This document shows, piece by piece, positions 47,497 to 57,900 of a stretch of DNA of 64,000 nt. Both the position numbers and the translations under genes were made by a program. Position 1 is the stretch's first letter. Every line of letters begins with the position of its first letter. Origin of the DNA: Methylobacterium sp. J-088 (GTDB taxonomy: Bacteria > Pseudomonadota > Alphaproteobacteria > Rhizobiales > Beijerinckiaceae); assembly GCF_022829295.1 (NCBI RefSeq), contig NZ_JAKSYH010000121.1, positions 1 to 64,000 of the forward strand. Reading direction: 5' to 3'. The notes beneath the pieces were generated by a model. The model was given only the letters and a program-made list of their open reading frames with translations. It did not search any database and was not told where the DNA came from.

Positions 47497-49269
47497 TCAG
47501 GCCGCGTCAGCACGGGAGGCCCGCCGCTCCGGCCCCTGACGATCCAGTTCCTGCCGCTGCCGCCGATCCATCGGACCTTGCCGCAGCGTGAGCACGAAGG
47601 CGCCGACGCGCGCGTCGATCTCTGCGGATTGCGTGCGCAGGGTCCGCGCCACCGTGAGCACGCTGCCGGCCGTAGCCTCCGTCTGCGCGGCCACCGTGCG
47701 GACGCCGGTCACGGTCGCGGCCAGCTGCCCGGTCCCGTCCGCGGCCATCTGGACGGAGCGGGCGATCTCGCGCGTCGCCTTGTCCTGCCGGTCGACCGCC
47801 GCCGCCACGCTCGCCGCGGCCTTCAGGATCGCCTCCATCAGGCCGGAGACCGCCTCGTTGGCGACCACGGCGCGGCGCGTCCCCTCCTGGATCTCGGCGA
47901 CCCGCGCGGCGATGTCGTGGGTGGCCCTGGCGGTCTGCTCGGCCAGCACCTTCACCTCGCCCGCCACCACGGCGAACCCTTTGCCGGCCTCGCCCGCCCG
48001 GGCCGCCTCGATGGTCGCGTTGAGGGCCAGCAGGTTGGTCTGCTCGGCGATCGCCCGCACGGCGGCCACCACGGCCCCGATCCGTTCACCCGTGACCGCG
48101 AGTTCGCGCACCTGCGCGGCGGTCTCTTGAGAGGTCGTGCTGCCCTGGCGGACCGTGTGAGACATGCCCTCGATCTCGCGGCCGATCTCCTGGATCGAGC
48201 CCGAGAGCTCGTCGGTGGCGGTGGACACGGCCGTCACGTGCGCGGAGGTCTCGGCCGATACCGTCGAGGCGAGGTCGGCCTCGCCGGCCGTCCGGGTCGA
48301 GACGGCCGCCAGTGCCTCGGCCATCTCGTCGAGCTGCGCGGTATCGCGCGAGACCGAAGCCACCACGGCGTGGATCTTCTCTTGGAAGTCCGCCAGCGCG
48401 GCCTCGATGTGGGCCGTGTTCCGCGCCTTCTCGGCGGCGGCGGCTGCGGCTTCCTCCTCCAGGCGCTGGCGGGCCAGGGCCTCGTCCCGCAGGGACTGGA
48501 CCGCCCGCGCCATGGCGCCGATCTCGTCGCGCCGATCGAGGGCGGGCACCTCGCGGTCGAGCCTGCGCTGCCCGAGGTCGATCAGCACGCTGGTCAGGGT
48601 GGCGGCCGGGCCCGTCGCGCGCCGCAGGACGATCCAGCACAGGGCCACGCCCACGAAGGTGGCGACCGCCCCGATGAGCAGGACGCGCCGAAACAGCGTG
48701 TCGAGCGAGGACAGAAAGTCCGACTTCTTCACGCCGACATACAGGATGCCGATCGCCCGGCCATCGATATCCCGGATGGGCTCGTAGCGTGTCACGTAGG
48801 TCGTTCCGAAGATATCGGCCTCGCCGCGATAGCCCTTCCCGGTCCCGATGACGGTGTCATAGGCCGGGCCCTGACCCAGCTTGGTCCCGATCGCCCGGCT
48901 GCCTGTCGCCGTCATCACGTTGGTGGCGACCCGCGTGTCGCCGAGGAACACGGTCGCGGTGCCGCCGAGGACGTCCTTCACGCGGTCCACCGCCGGATCG
49001 TCGGATGTGATCGCGTGCGTGCCGAGATAGAGCTTGCCGTCCTGGACCGAGAAGAAAGCGCCGGGCCCACCCTCCTCGCCGAGCTTCTGCTCGAGCAGGC
49101 GCAGGTTGGCATCGAGCGCCAGCCCGGCGCGGTGCATGAGTTCCTCGCGGATCTCGGCGTAGAGCAGCCCGGTGACGATCCCCATCGAGACGACCAGCAG
49201 AACGGTCACCAACATGCCGATCCGGAACGACAAGGATTCCGTGAACCGCATCCAGCGTTTCAGGCTCAT
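47497..49269 (-). CDS. methyl-accepting chemotaxis protein with Cache sensor
   Basis: 590 residues. TM1 about 16-37, a periplasmic single-Cache domain (about 38-190, [20 protein letters not shown]), TM2 about 200-220. HAMP follows, then the signalling hairpin with the invariant tip [21 protein letters not shown]. Receptor for a small ligand that steers CheA. ATG 49269 puts TM1 at the usual place; the longer frame (from 49335) is not preferred. No C-terminal CheR tether is visible. Confidence 0.9.
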   Translation of the reverse strand: MSLKRWMRFTESLSFRIGMLVTVLLVVSMGIVTGLLYAEIREELMHRAGLALDANLRLLEQKLGEEGGPGAFFSVQDGKLYLGTHAITSDDPAVDRVKDVLGGTATVFLGDTRVATNVMTATGSRAIGTKLGQGPAYDTVIGTGKGYRGEADIFGTTYVTRYEPIRDIDGRAIGILYVGVKKSDFLSSLDTLFRRVLLIGAVATFVGVALCWIVLRRATGPAATLTSVLIDLGQRRLDREVPALDRRDEIGAMARAVQSLRDEALARQRLEEEAAAAAAEKARNTAHIEAALADFQEKIHAVVASVSRDTAQLDEMAEALAAVSTRTAGEADLASTVSAETSAHVTAVSTATDELSGSIQEIGREIEGMSHTVRQGSTTSQETAAQVRELAVTGERIGAVVAAVRAIAEQTNLLALNATIEAARAGEAGKGFAVVAGEVKVLAEQTARATHDIAARVAEIQEGTRRAVVANEAVSGLMEAILKAAASVAAAVDRQDKATREIARSVQMAADGTGQLAATVTGVRTVAAQTEATAGSVLTVARTLRTQSAEIDARVGAFVLTLRQGPMDRRQRQELDRQGPERRASRADAA

Positions 49270-49678
49270 GGTGGCTGCCCTCCGACAATACACCAGACGC
49301 ATAGTCTCAGAGAACAGATTCAACAAATGCCTCAAATCCGCACTTCTTCAGTGACGGAGATTTGATACTTCCGACCGAAATCGTCCCGGAAAATGATATT
49401 TGACTTTTGATTGCACTTTTATCGGCATGAATGTTCGGCAAAACGCGCCGCGCCGTGCTGGCCCATCGCGGACAATCCCGCCGCCCTGCATCACGGACGG
49501 GCCGGGAGGCCGTGGGATCCGCACGCCCGGGGACGGACCTGCCGCAGCCCGGCGGATCCGACGATAGCGTCCGATACTGGTCTCTGCCGCGATGCTGCCC
49601 TGTTAAAAGAGTTTTACGGCGACCACGCTATAGCGCAGCGACCGCCCGAAAGACCCCGCCGCCCGTGAGACGCCGTTC
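49270..49678. other. 409-base divergent spacer with an AT-rich patch
   Basis: Between the chemoreceptor gene (minus) and the flippase gene (plus). The part from 49300 to 49430 is distinctly AT-rich and probably holds the chemoreceptor promoter. A plus-strand frame at 49431 is not protein-like and was rejected. Confidence 0.4.
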
Positions 49679-51121
49679 ATGGCCGTGATCGCCGCCTTCA
49701 TCATCAATGCGGGACTCAACTTCGTCCTGGGCCTGCTGATCGCCAAGCTGCTCGGCCCGGCCGATTTCGGGCGATTCGCCCTGGCCACCACCGGGGCGAC
49801 CGTGCTCAACACGGTGCTGTTCGAATGGCTGCGGCTCTCGGCGACGCGCTTCTACTCGGGCAGGGTGCGCGCGGACGAGCCATGGATCCGCCACGGGCTC
49901 GACCGGGCCTACCTGCGGGTCGGCCTGTTGCTGCTGGCCGCCGCCGCCCTGTGCGGCGCCTTTGGCTTCGCCAATGGGGCGGACGGGCACGCGGCCATCC
50001 TGTGCGGCACCGGGCTCGCGGCCCTCGGGATCGGGGTGTTCGACTATCACACGGCCTTGGCGCGGGCCCGGTTCGACGGGAAGCTCTATCTCGGCCTCGT
50101 GGCGGTGAAGAATGTCCTCGCCTTCGGGTTGATGGCCGCCGCCGCATGGTGGCTGCCGCAGCCGGCCTGGGTGCTGGCGGCGGCGGGCGTGAGCCAGTTC
50201 CTGGCGGTCGTCCTGCTGCGTCATCCCCTGCGCGATCCGCGCACGCCGTTCGAGCGGCCGCGCCTTTCGGCCACCTGGCGGGTCTTCGCCCGCTACGGCC
50301 TGCCGCTGATCGCCGCCAACACCGCTTATCTGAGCGTCGCCTTCGTCAACCGGGGCGCGATCGCGGGCCATGCCGGCTTCGCGGAGGCCGGCTACTTCGC
50401 GCTCGCCGCCGACGTCACGTCGCGCGCGATGATGACGCTCGGCACCGCCCTCGACCTGCTGCTATTCCAGCTCGCCGTCCAGGCCGAGGAGCAGCGCGGC
50501 CGGGCCGCCGCCGAGGCGCAGGTCGCCGAGAATGCCGGCATGGTGTTCGCGCTGCTGGCGCCCTGCGCGGTCGGCTTCTGGGCCGTGCTGCCGGCGCTCC
50601 AGGCGCTGGTGGTGCCCGACGCCTATCGCGGCCCGTTCGAGAGCTACAGCGTCGCGCTGATGCCGGGCCTGTTCTGCCTGACCATGATGTTCTACGCCCT
50701 CAACCCGGTCTTCCAGATCCGCCGCCGGACCCTGCCGGTGATCGCCTCGGCGCTGATCGGGCTCGCGGTCAACGGCGTGGGCCTGCTGATCCTGCCGGAA
50801 CGTCTGGGCGGGATCGGGGTCGCCGTGGCGCAGAGCACTGGGCTGGCCACGGCCGGGCTGTGGCTCGGCTGGCGCGTCCTCATGGGTCCGGAGCGCATCC
50901 ATCTGCCCTGGGGCTCGATCGGGACGGCGGCACTCGCCTGCGCGGCGATGGGCCTCGCGCTGGCGCCGTTCCGCCACCTGCCCCCGGCCACCGCCCTGGC
51001 GGTGCTGGTCCCGGCCGGAATGGTCCTCTACGGGGCGCTGGTCTGGATCTTCGACATCGCCGGGCTGCGCCGGCAGATCGGCGGCCGGCTGCGGCCGGGG
51101 CGGGCCGTGGCGGCGGAGTAG
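49679..51121 (+). CDS. polysaccharide flippase (Wzx/MATE-like)
   Basis: 480 residues, about 12-14 transmembrane helices, beginning FIINAGLNFVLGLLIAKLLGP and DFGRFALATTG, the typical N-terminus of polysaccharide-biosynthesis flippases. Moves lipid-linked sugar repeats across the inner membrane. No glycosyltransferases are adjacent in this window, so its pathway is unknown. The start has no strong ribosome site. Confidence 0.85.
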   Translation: MAVIAAFIINAGLNFVLGLLIAKLLGPADFGRFALATTGATVLNTVLFEWLRLSATRFYSGRVRADEPWIRHGLDRAYLRVGLLLLAAAALCGAFGFANGADGHAAILCGTGLAALGIGVFDYHTALARARFDGKLYLGLVAVKNVLAFGLMAAAAWWLPQPAWVLAAAGVSQFLAVVLLRHPLRDPRTPFERPRLSATWRVFARYGLPLIAANTAYLSVAFVNRGAIAGHAGFAEAGYFALAADVTSRAMMTLGTALDLLLFQLAVQAEEQRGRAAAEAQVAENAGMVFALLAPCAVGFWAVLPALQALVVPDAYRGPFESYSVALMPGLFCLTMMFYALNPVFQIRRRTLPVIASALIGLAVNGVGLLILPERLGGIGVAVAQSTGLATAGLWLGWRVLMGPERIHLPWGSIGTAALACAAMGLALAPFRHLPPATALAVLVPAGMVLYGALVWIFDIAGLRRQIGGRLRPGRAVAAE

Positions 51122-51231
51122 AGCACCCCCCTCGACCGCCCTGCGGCCCATCAAGAAATCCGAGTCGCTGAAACCCCGCGACTCCGCCTGCGCTTGAATC
51201 CGCCAGCCGTTCCGGCGACACCCGCTGTGGA

Positions 51232-52449
51232 ATGGTTTCAAACAAGACCGGGGCGGAAACGATGGGCGTCTACGAGCCCGGCACCGAGGCCGAGGCCGCG
51301 GAGATCGTGCGGGCGGCGGCCGGGCGCGGCGAGCGCCTGCGGCTTGAAGGCGGCGGCACCGCCGTGGGGCTCGGCCGGCCGGCGCAGGACAGCGCGACGC
51401 TCTCGGCCAGGAAGCTCACAGGCGTCACGCTCTACGAGCCCGCCGAGATGGTGGTGGCGGCCCGGGCCGGGACCCCGCTCGCCGAGGTCGAGGCGCTGCT
51501 CGCCTCGAAGGGCCAGATGCTGCCCTTCGAGCCCATGGACCTGCGCGGCCTTTACGGCACCACCGGCGCACCGACCCTCGGGGCGGTGGCGGCGATCAAC
51601 AATGCCGGCCCCCGGCGGATCAATGCCGGCGCCGCCCGGGACAGTCTGATCGGCGTGCGCTTCGTCAACGGACGGGGCGAGGCGATCAAGTCGGGCGGGC
51701 GGGTGATGAAGAACGTCACCGGTCTCGACCTCGTGAAGCTGATGGCCGGCGCGCACGGCACCCTCGGGCTCCTGACCGAGGTGACCTTCAAGGTCCTGCC
51801 GGCGAGCGAGCGCGTCGCCACCCTGGTCTTCTCCGGCCTCGACGATGCCCGGGCGGTTACGGCCCTGTCGGAGGCTCTGGGTTCGCCCTTCGAGCTGACC
51901 GGGGCGGCGCATCTGCCGGCCGGGCTCGGCGCCCCGGAGGCGCGGACGCTGATGCGCCTGGAGGGCTTTTCGGACTCGATCGACTACCGCACGGGCGAGC
52001 TGACGCGCCTGCTGAAGCGCTACGGCCAGCCCGAGATCATCGACGGCGAGGCCGGTGCCGCCCTGTGGCGGAGCGTGCGCGACGCCGCGCCGCTCGCCGA
52101 GCCCCGGGATGCGGCGCTCTGGCGGATCTCCACGGCGCCGACCCACGGGCCGGCGCTCGTGGCCGCGGTGGCTTCCGAGCGCGCCGCGCGCTGGTTCTTC
52201 GACTGGGGCGGCGGCCTGATCTGGCTCGCCACCGGCGCGCAGGGCGATGCCGGCGCGGACGCGGTGCGCAAGGCCGTGCGGGCGCAGGGCGGCCACGCCA
52301 CGCTGGTGCGCGCCCCCGACGCCGTGCGCGCCGCCGTGCCGGTGTTCGAGCCCCTGGCCGAGCCGCTGATGCGGCTCACCGCGGGCATCAAGGCGGCGCA
52401 CGATCCGAACGGCGTGCTCAACCCGGGCCGGATGTACGCACAGGTTTGA
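51232..52449 (+). CDS. glcE: glycolate oxidase FAD-binding subunit
   Basis: 405 residues. PCMH-type FAD domain: RLRLEGGGTAVGLG, GLYGTTGAPTLGAVAAINNAG, SGGRVMKNVTGLDLVKLM, then a shortened cap and the end HDPNGVLNPGRMYA. This is the GlcE subunit, smaller than GlcD. It is followed by glcF but no glcD lies upstream. An alternative start at 51262 would remove 10 residues. Glycolate to glyoxylate in the photorespiration-type or C2 pathway. Confidence 0.88.
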   Translation: MVSNKTGAETMGVYEPGTEAEAAEIVRAAAGRGERLRLEGGGTAVGLGRPAQDSATLSARKLTGVTLYEPAEMVVAARAGTPLAEVEALLASKGQMLPFEPMDLRGLYGTTGAPTLGAVAAINNAGPRRINAGAARDSLIGVRFVNGRGEAIKSGGRVMKNVTGLDLVKLMAGAHGTLGLLTEVTFKVLPASERVATLVFSGLDDARAVTALSEALGSPFELTGAAHLPAGLGAPEARTLMRLEGFSDSIDYRTGELTRLLKRYGQPEIIDGEAGAALWRSVRDAAPLAEPRDAALWRISTAPTHGPALVAAVASERAARWFFDWGGGLIWLATGAQGDAGADAVRKAVRAQGGHATLVRAPDAVRAAVPVFEPLAEPLMRLTAGIKAAHDPNGVLNPGRMYAQV

Positions 52450-52454
52450 ATTTT

Positions 52455-52565
52455 CCCCCTCCCCCTTGTGGGGAGGGGTCAGGGGTGGGGGTGGCTCAGG
52501 ATCGAGCGCCGAGGTGCCTTCTGCACTACCCCCACCTCCAACTCCTCCCCACAAGGGGGAGGAGA
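52455..52565. repeat. inverted repeat between glcE and glcF
   Basis: Left arm (52455-52494) has CCCCCTCCCCCTTGTGGGGA then GGGGTCAGGGGTGGGGGTGG; right arm (52526-52565) is nearly its reverse complement, ending TCCCCACAAGGGGGAGG. Each arm also folds by itself (CCCCTTGTGGGG). Thirty-odd bases separate the arms. The whole can form a large hairpin in the transcript between two genes that should be made in equal amounts. Confidence 0.8.
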
Positions 52566-52586
52566 GCAGGCAGGCAGGAAGAGACC

Positions 52587-53927
52587 GTGCAAACCAACTT
52601 CGCCCCGGCCCAGCTCGCCGATCCAGCCATGGCGGCGTCCGAAAAAATCCTGCGGACCTGCGTGCATTGCGGCTTCTGCACGGCGACCTGCCCGACCTAC
52701 CTGCTTCTCGGCGACGAGCTCGATTCCCCGCGCGGGCGCATCTACCTGATCAAGGACATGCTGGAGGGCGGCAAGCCGGCCTCGCCGGAGGTGGTCAAGC
52801 ATGTCGACCGCTGCCTCTCCTGCCTGTCGTGCATGACCACCTGCCCGTCGGGCGTGCACTACATGCACCTCGTCGACCACGCCCGGGCGCATATCGAGGA
52901 GACGTTTGCCCGGCCCGCCGGGGACCGGTTCCTAAGAGCGTTGCTGGCGCAGGTCCTGCCCTATCCGAACCGCTTCCGCCTCGCGCTGCTCGGCGCCAAG
53001 CTCGGCGCCCCGTTCCGCGGGCTGGTGGCGCGGCTGCCCCGGGTGGGCAACCGGCTCGCCGCCATGCTCGACCTCGCGCCCTCCGGGATGCCGCCCCGGG
53101 ATCCGACCAACCGACCCGGCCGCTTTCCGGCGGCGACTGGGGCTGCGACCGGAGCGGCCGGCAAGCGCGTCGCCCTGCTGCGCGGCTGCGCCCAGAGCGT
53201 GCTGCGGCCGGACTTCAACGCGGCGGCGATCCGGCTGCTCAACCGCCACGGGGTCGAGGTCGTCCACGCGCAGGAGGGCTGCTGCGGGGCGCTGACCCAT
53301 CACATGGGCAAGGCAGATTCGGCCCATGCGCTCGCCAAGCAGACGATCGACGCCTGGGATGCCGAGATCGCCAAGGGGCTCGACGCGATCCTGGTCACGG
53401 CCTCGGGCTGCGGCACGACGATCAAGGATTACGGCTTCATGTTCCGCGACGACCCGGCCTATGCCGACAAGGCGCGGCGGGTCTCGGAGCTGGCCAAGGA
53501 CGTGACCGAGTACCTCGCGCTGCTCGATCTGGCCCCCGTCGCCGAGACCGACCTCGTGGTGGCCTACCATTCCGCCTGCTCGATGCAGCACGGCCAGGGC
53601 ATCCGCCTGGAGCCCAAGACCCTGCTCAAGCGCGCGGGCTTCACCGTGAAGGACGTGCCCGAGGGCCATATCTGCTGCGGCTCGGCGGGGACCTACAACA
53701 TCCTGCAGCCGGAGCTGGCCGCGAAGCTGCGCGCCCGCAAGGTCGCCAATATCGAGCGCGTGCGCCCCGACGTGATCGCCACCGGCAATATCGGCTGCGC
53801 CACGCAGATCGGGAAAGGCACCGGCATCCCGATCGTCCACACGGTGGAGCTGCTGGACTGGGCGACAGGCGGCCCGAAGCCGGCGGCGCTCGCCGGAGTG
53901 GTGCCGCGGCTGGAGGCGGCGGAGTGA
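52587..53927 (+). CDS. glcF: glycolate oxidase iron-sulfur subunit
   Basis: 446 residues. Two ferredoxin motifs, CVHCGFCTATCPTY and CLSCLSCMTTCPSG, bind two [4Fe-4S] clusters; two CCG domains follow (EGCCGALTHHMGK and HICCGSAGTYNILQPELA). Passes electrons from the FAD subunits to the membrane pool. Start GTG 52587 (GGAAGAG just before); no ATG is near. Probably co-transcribed with glcE, from which an inverted repeat separates it. Confidence 0.9.
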   Translation: MQTNFAPAQLADPAMAASEKILRTCVHCGFCTATCPTYLLLGDELDSPRGRIYLIKDMLEGGKPASPEVVKHVDRCLSCLSCMTTCPSGVHYMHLVDHARAHIEETFARPAGDRFLRALLAQVLPYPNRFRLALLGAKLGAPFRGLVARLPRVGNRLAAMLDLAPSGMPPRDPTNRPGRFPAATGAATGAAGKRVALLRGCAQSVLRPDFNAAAIRLLNRHGVEVVHAQEGCCGALTHHMGKADSAHALAKQTIDAWDAEIAKGLDAILVTASGCGTTIKDYGFMFRDDPAYADKARRVSELAKDVTEYLALLDLAPVAETDLVVAYHSACSMQHGQGIRLEPKTLLKRAGFTVKDVPEGHICCGSAGTYNILQPELAAKLRARKVANIERVRPDVIATGNIGCATQIGKGTGIPIVHTVELLDWATGGPKPAALAGVVPRLEAAE

Positions 53928-53987
53928 GGGGCGCTGGGGCTCATAGGCTGTTCGCTTGCCGTCGAAATTGACCTTGGTTCGTCATAA

Positions 53988-54053
53988 AAAGCAGACAGGG
54001 GCTCGCAGGTTCGGAACGTCGCACGCGCGAAGGTCATGGCACGGGAGGTTTGA
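53988..54053 (+). pseudogene. HigB-type toxin remnant (last 21 codons)
   Basis: The frame ends KADRGSQVRNVARAKVMAREV and stop, which fits the C-terminal GGDK-SQ-DI-RAK of HigB/RelE-type (phage Gp49-like) toxins; an in-frame stop lies directly upstream. It sits 3 bases before the broken antitoxin below. The rest of the toxin is not visible. Confidence 0.55.
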
Positions 54054-54056
54054 GGG

Positions 54057-54338
54057 ATGCCCCTCGAAACACATCCTTGGGATGCAGCCGAGGCGCTGAA
54101 CGCACCCGCAAACATCGCGGCCTATCTCGATACCTGCCTGGAGGACGGGACGCAGGAAGAGCTGCTCCATGCCCTTGATACCATCGCCCGGTCGAAGGGT
54201 ATGTCGGCGCTCGCTCGCGAGACGGGGATCGGCCGCGAGGCGCTCTAGAAGGCGTTCAGCGACAACGGCAACCCGACGCTCGACACGTTGCTCCGGGTGC
54301 TGAAGGCCTTCGGCGTGCGGCTCGCGGTGGCATCGTAA
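54057..54338 (+). pseudogene. HigA-type antitoxin with premature stop
   Basis: Frame from ATG 54057 gives WDAAEALNAPANIAAYLDTC, the start of addiction-module antidote HTH proteins, through TGIGREAL, then a TAG stop (54246-54248). The same frame goes on with KAFSDNGNPTLDTLLRVLKA to a stop at 54338. The family has a Tyr at the stop position, so a single base change (TAC/TAT to TAG) broke the gene. Together with the toxin stub it is a dead toxin-antitoxin pair. Confidence 0.75.
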
Positions 54339-54470
54339 GGATCGGAGAGCGTCCCGGCGGGTAGCCCGCTTCCTCGACGATGCAGATCCGACAGGTCGCA
54401 CGCAGCCCGCACCCCAGTCGCCGCGGCCGGGCCCCGTGACACCCCCGTGACATCTATTCACGGTTGACCC

Positions 54471-54500
54471 TTGCCAAATCCGCGCGGCCGTCTGTAATGA
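54471..54500 (+). promoter_or_regulatory. candidate rne promoter
   Basis: -35 TTGCCA (54471-54476), 18-base spacer, -10 TAATGA (54495-54500). It is the best sigma-70-like pair in the 650 bases before RNase E and would give a leader of about 485 bases. Confidence 0.4.
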
Positions 54501-54990
54501 TACCGACCCTTTCCGGTCCCGCCGGCCGCCGCAACGGCCCGCGGACGCGACCGAATTCCTCGCGAAAACGGCCGTGGTGTCGCGGCGGGCTCTGTTGGTC
54601 CGCCTGGCGGCAACGGGTGTCTTCCCCGATCGGGCAGGTGTCGCACGTCGCGGTGGATTTTCCGCCGCACCCAGGAATTCACGGCCGGTCCAACCCGGCC
54701 GAGAGTGTTTCGCGAGGTCGGGACCACGATGGACGGACGCACGGCCCAGCAGAGCGCTGCGCGTGCCCCGGAGGCGCATGCGTTGCGTCGCACCGGTCCG
54801 TCCGTTGACCCGGCCTATTTCAACCCCAGGCGCCCTGTGCGCCGACCGGCGGTTGACGGCAATTTCCCCTCGAACCCATCCGCCTCGGCGACGAGGCCGG
54901 CACCGTGCCCGACAGGCTTGACGTCGGGCGAGGCGCCGCCGGGACCACGGGCACGGAGAACGACGTCGGCCGCCATGCCGAGAGTCCGAC
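54501..54990 (+). other. probable long 5' leader of rne
   Basis: 490 bases without a recognisable gene between the candidate promoter and the RNase E start. In other bacteria rne mRNAs carry long structured leaders through which RNase E limits its own synthesis. Inference; several GC-rich dyads are present but none was matched to a known element. Confidence 0.35.
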
Positions 54991-57900
54991 ATGGCCAACA
55001 AAATGCTGATCGACGCGATGCACCCGGAGGAGACCCGGGTCGTCACGGTCCAGGGGTCTAGGGTCGAGGAATTCGACTTCGAGGCCGCCAACCGGCGCCA
55101 GCTGCGCGGCAACATCTATCTTGCCAAGGTCACCCGGGTGGAGCCCTCGCTCCAGGCCGCGTTCGTGGAGTATGGCGGCAACCGCCACGGCTTCCTGGCC
55201 TTCAACGAGATCCACCCCGACTATTACCAGATCCCGTTGGCCGACCGGCAGGCCCTCCTCGAGGAGGAAGCCCGCGACGCCGAGGAGCACCGGGAGCGCG
55301 AGGAGCGCCGCCGTCGCTCCCCCCGCCGGTCTCGCGGCCGCCGCGCCGAGGCCCGCGCCCGCGGCACCGACGAGACGGTGAGCGCCGAGGACGCCCACGA
55401 GACCGCGCAGGTCGCGGGTGACGAGGCCGGGATCGAGGGTCGCGACGAGACAACTCCGGAGGCCGGGATCGCACCGGCCGGCATGCCCGATACGCTCGCC
55501 GAGAACCCCGAGGCGGTGCAGGAGGCCCTCGCCTCCGAGACCGAGGCCGGTGATCTCGCCGAGCCGGTGCGGGCTGCCGAGCCCGCCGGCGACGCCGCGC
55601 CGGTCACGGCGCAGACCGAGGAGGCCGCGACCGACCAGGACGACCCGGCCGAGCCCGAAGCCCGGATCGCCGTGGCGGAGGCCCTGACCGTGGCCGAGGA
55701 GCCGGCCGAGACTGTCGCGGAGGATGTCGCGGAGGCCTCGGGCCGCAGCGGCCCGGCCGTGGGCGAGGCCGACGAAGTGCTCGACGAGGATGAGTCTGAG
55801 GAGGACGAGTCCGACGACGACGAGGATGAGGACGAGTCGGAGGACGACGAGGACGAGTCCGACGACGATGAGGATTCGGACGAGGAATCCGACGATCCCG
55901 ATGCCGAGCCCCGGATCGCCCAGATCGGCGGCAACGGCGACGCGCTGGCCGAGATCCCCGAGCGTCCGCGCCACTTCCGCCGCCAGTACAAGATCCAAGA
56001 GGTGATCAAGCGCCGCCAGATCATCTTGGTGCAGGTGGTCAAGGAGGAGCGCGGCACGAAGGGCGCGGCGCTCACCACCTACCTGTCGCTGGCCGGCCGC
56101 TACTCGGTGCTGATGCCGAACACCGGCCGGGGTGGCGGAATATCGCGAAAAATCACCTCGGCGGCCGACCGCAAGCGCCTCAAGGAGGTGGTGCAGGACC
56201 TGGAGGTGCCCGAGGGGATGGGCGTCATCCTGCGCACCGCCGGCGCCTCGCGCTCCAAGCCCGAGATCGCCCGCGACTTCGAGTACCTGATGCGCCTGTG
56301 GGAATCGGTCCGCGAGCTGACGCTGACCTCCATGGCCCCGGCCCTGGTCTACGAGGAGGGGTCGCTGATCAAGCGCGCCATCCGTGACCTCTACAACAAG
56401 GAACTGGACGAGGTTCTGGTCGCCGGCGAGGACGCCTACCGCGAGGCCAGGGACTTCATGCGGATGCTGATGCCCGGCCAGTCCAAGGTCGTGAAGCCCT
56501 ACCGCGACCCGACGCCGATCTTCGCCCGCTTCGGCGTCGAGCAGCAGCTCGACGCGATGTTCTCCAGCCACGTCTCGCTGAAGTCCGGCGGCTACCTCGT
56601 GATCAACCCGACCGAGGCGCTGGTCTCGATCGACGTGAATTCCGGCCGCTCGACCCGCGAGCACGACATCGAGGACACCGCACTCCGGACGAACCTGGAA
56701 GCCGCCGAGGAGGTCGCCCGCCAGCTCCGCCTGCGCGATCTCGCGGGCCTGATCGTCATCGACTTCATCGACATGGAGGAGAAGCGCAACAACCGCGCCG
56801 TCGAGAAGAAGCTCAACGATTGCCTGAAGAACGACCGCGCCCGCATCCAGGTCGGCCGGATCTCGCCCTTCGGCCTGATGGAGATGAGCCGCCAGCGCAT
56901 CCGCACGGGCGTGCTCGAATCCTCCTCGATCCCCTGCCCCCATTGCGGCGGCTCGGGCTTCGTGCGCGCCACCGCCTCGGTGGCGCTGCACATCCTGCGC
57001 TCGATCGAGGAAGCGCTGCTCAAGTCGGCCGCCCACAACCTCATCCTGCGCACGCGCACCGAGGTCGCTCTCTACATCCTCAACCAGAAGCGCGGGCACC
57101 TGCGCGAGCTGGAGGTGCGCTTCGGCGTAACCATCACGATCGCGGCCGACGAGCGGCTGGCGGCGACCACCGCCTTCCAGCTCGACCGGGGCGATCCGGC
57201 CCAGCGCGCCGAGGGTCCGGTGACGGGCGTGCGCGCCCAGGCGATCTCGCCGACCACGGAGTTCGAGGACGAGGACGAGGAGATCGAAGAGGCGGACGCC
57301 GAGGTCGAGGCGGATGCGGAAGGCGCGGCTGAGGCCGACGCCGAGGGCGAGGGCGACGCTGAGGAAGGTCGCACCGAGGCCCGGGAGGACGGCACGCGCG
57401 ACGAGGGCGATGGCCGCCGCCGTCGCCGCCGCCGTCGCCGCCGGGGTGGTCGCACGGAGGGGCGTTCCGATGAGGAGCGCCAGGGTGCGCCGCAATCCGA
57501 CGAAGACGGCCGGGACGAGGAGTGGGACGGCGAGGAGCCGGCGACCGCCGACGCAGCGAACGCCGAGACGGCGGCCGGCGAGCCGGCCGAGATGGCGGTC
57601 GCGGTCGAGAGCGACACAGTCGACGCCGTTGCGACAGGCGCGGACGACGTCGTCCAGGCGGAGGATGACGGCGGACGCCGCCGTCGGCGCGGCCGCCGCG
57701 GCGGACGTGGACGCAGCGAGGGCCGCACCCGCGAGGGCGCCGAGGCGGAGGAGACTGCAGCCTCCGACGAGGCGGTTGTGCTGCCGGCGGAGGAGCCGGT
57801 GAGCGTCGAGGCCGTGGCCGAAATCATCGAGGCCACGCCTGAGCCGGTCCGCGGCGAGACGACGGTGGATCTGCCGGTCGCCGAGCCGGAGACGGAGGCC

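Noticed and set aside
49431..49688. 85-codon plus-strand frame before the flippase
   Set aside because: Arg/Pro/Ser-rich, no motif, no Shine-Dalgarno, and overlaps the flippase start.
54820..57495. 891-codon open frame on the minus strand opposite rne
   Set aside because: Leu/Gly/Arg-rich shadow of the RNase E gene, which has unmistakable catalytic motifs.
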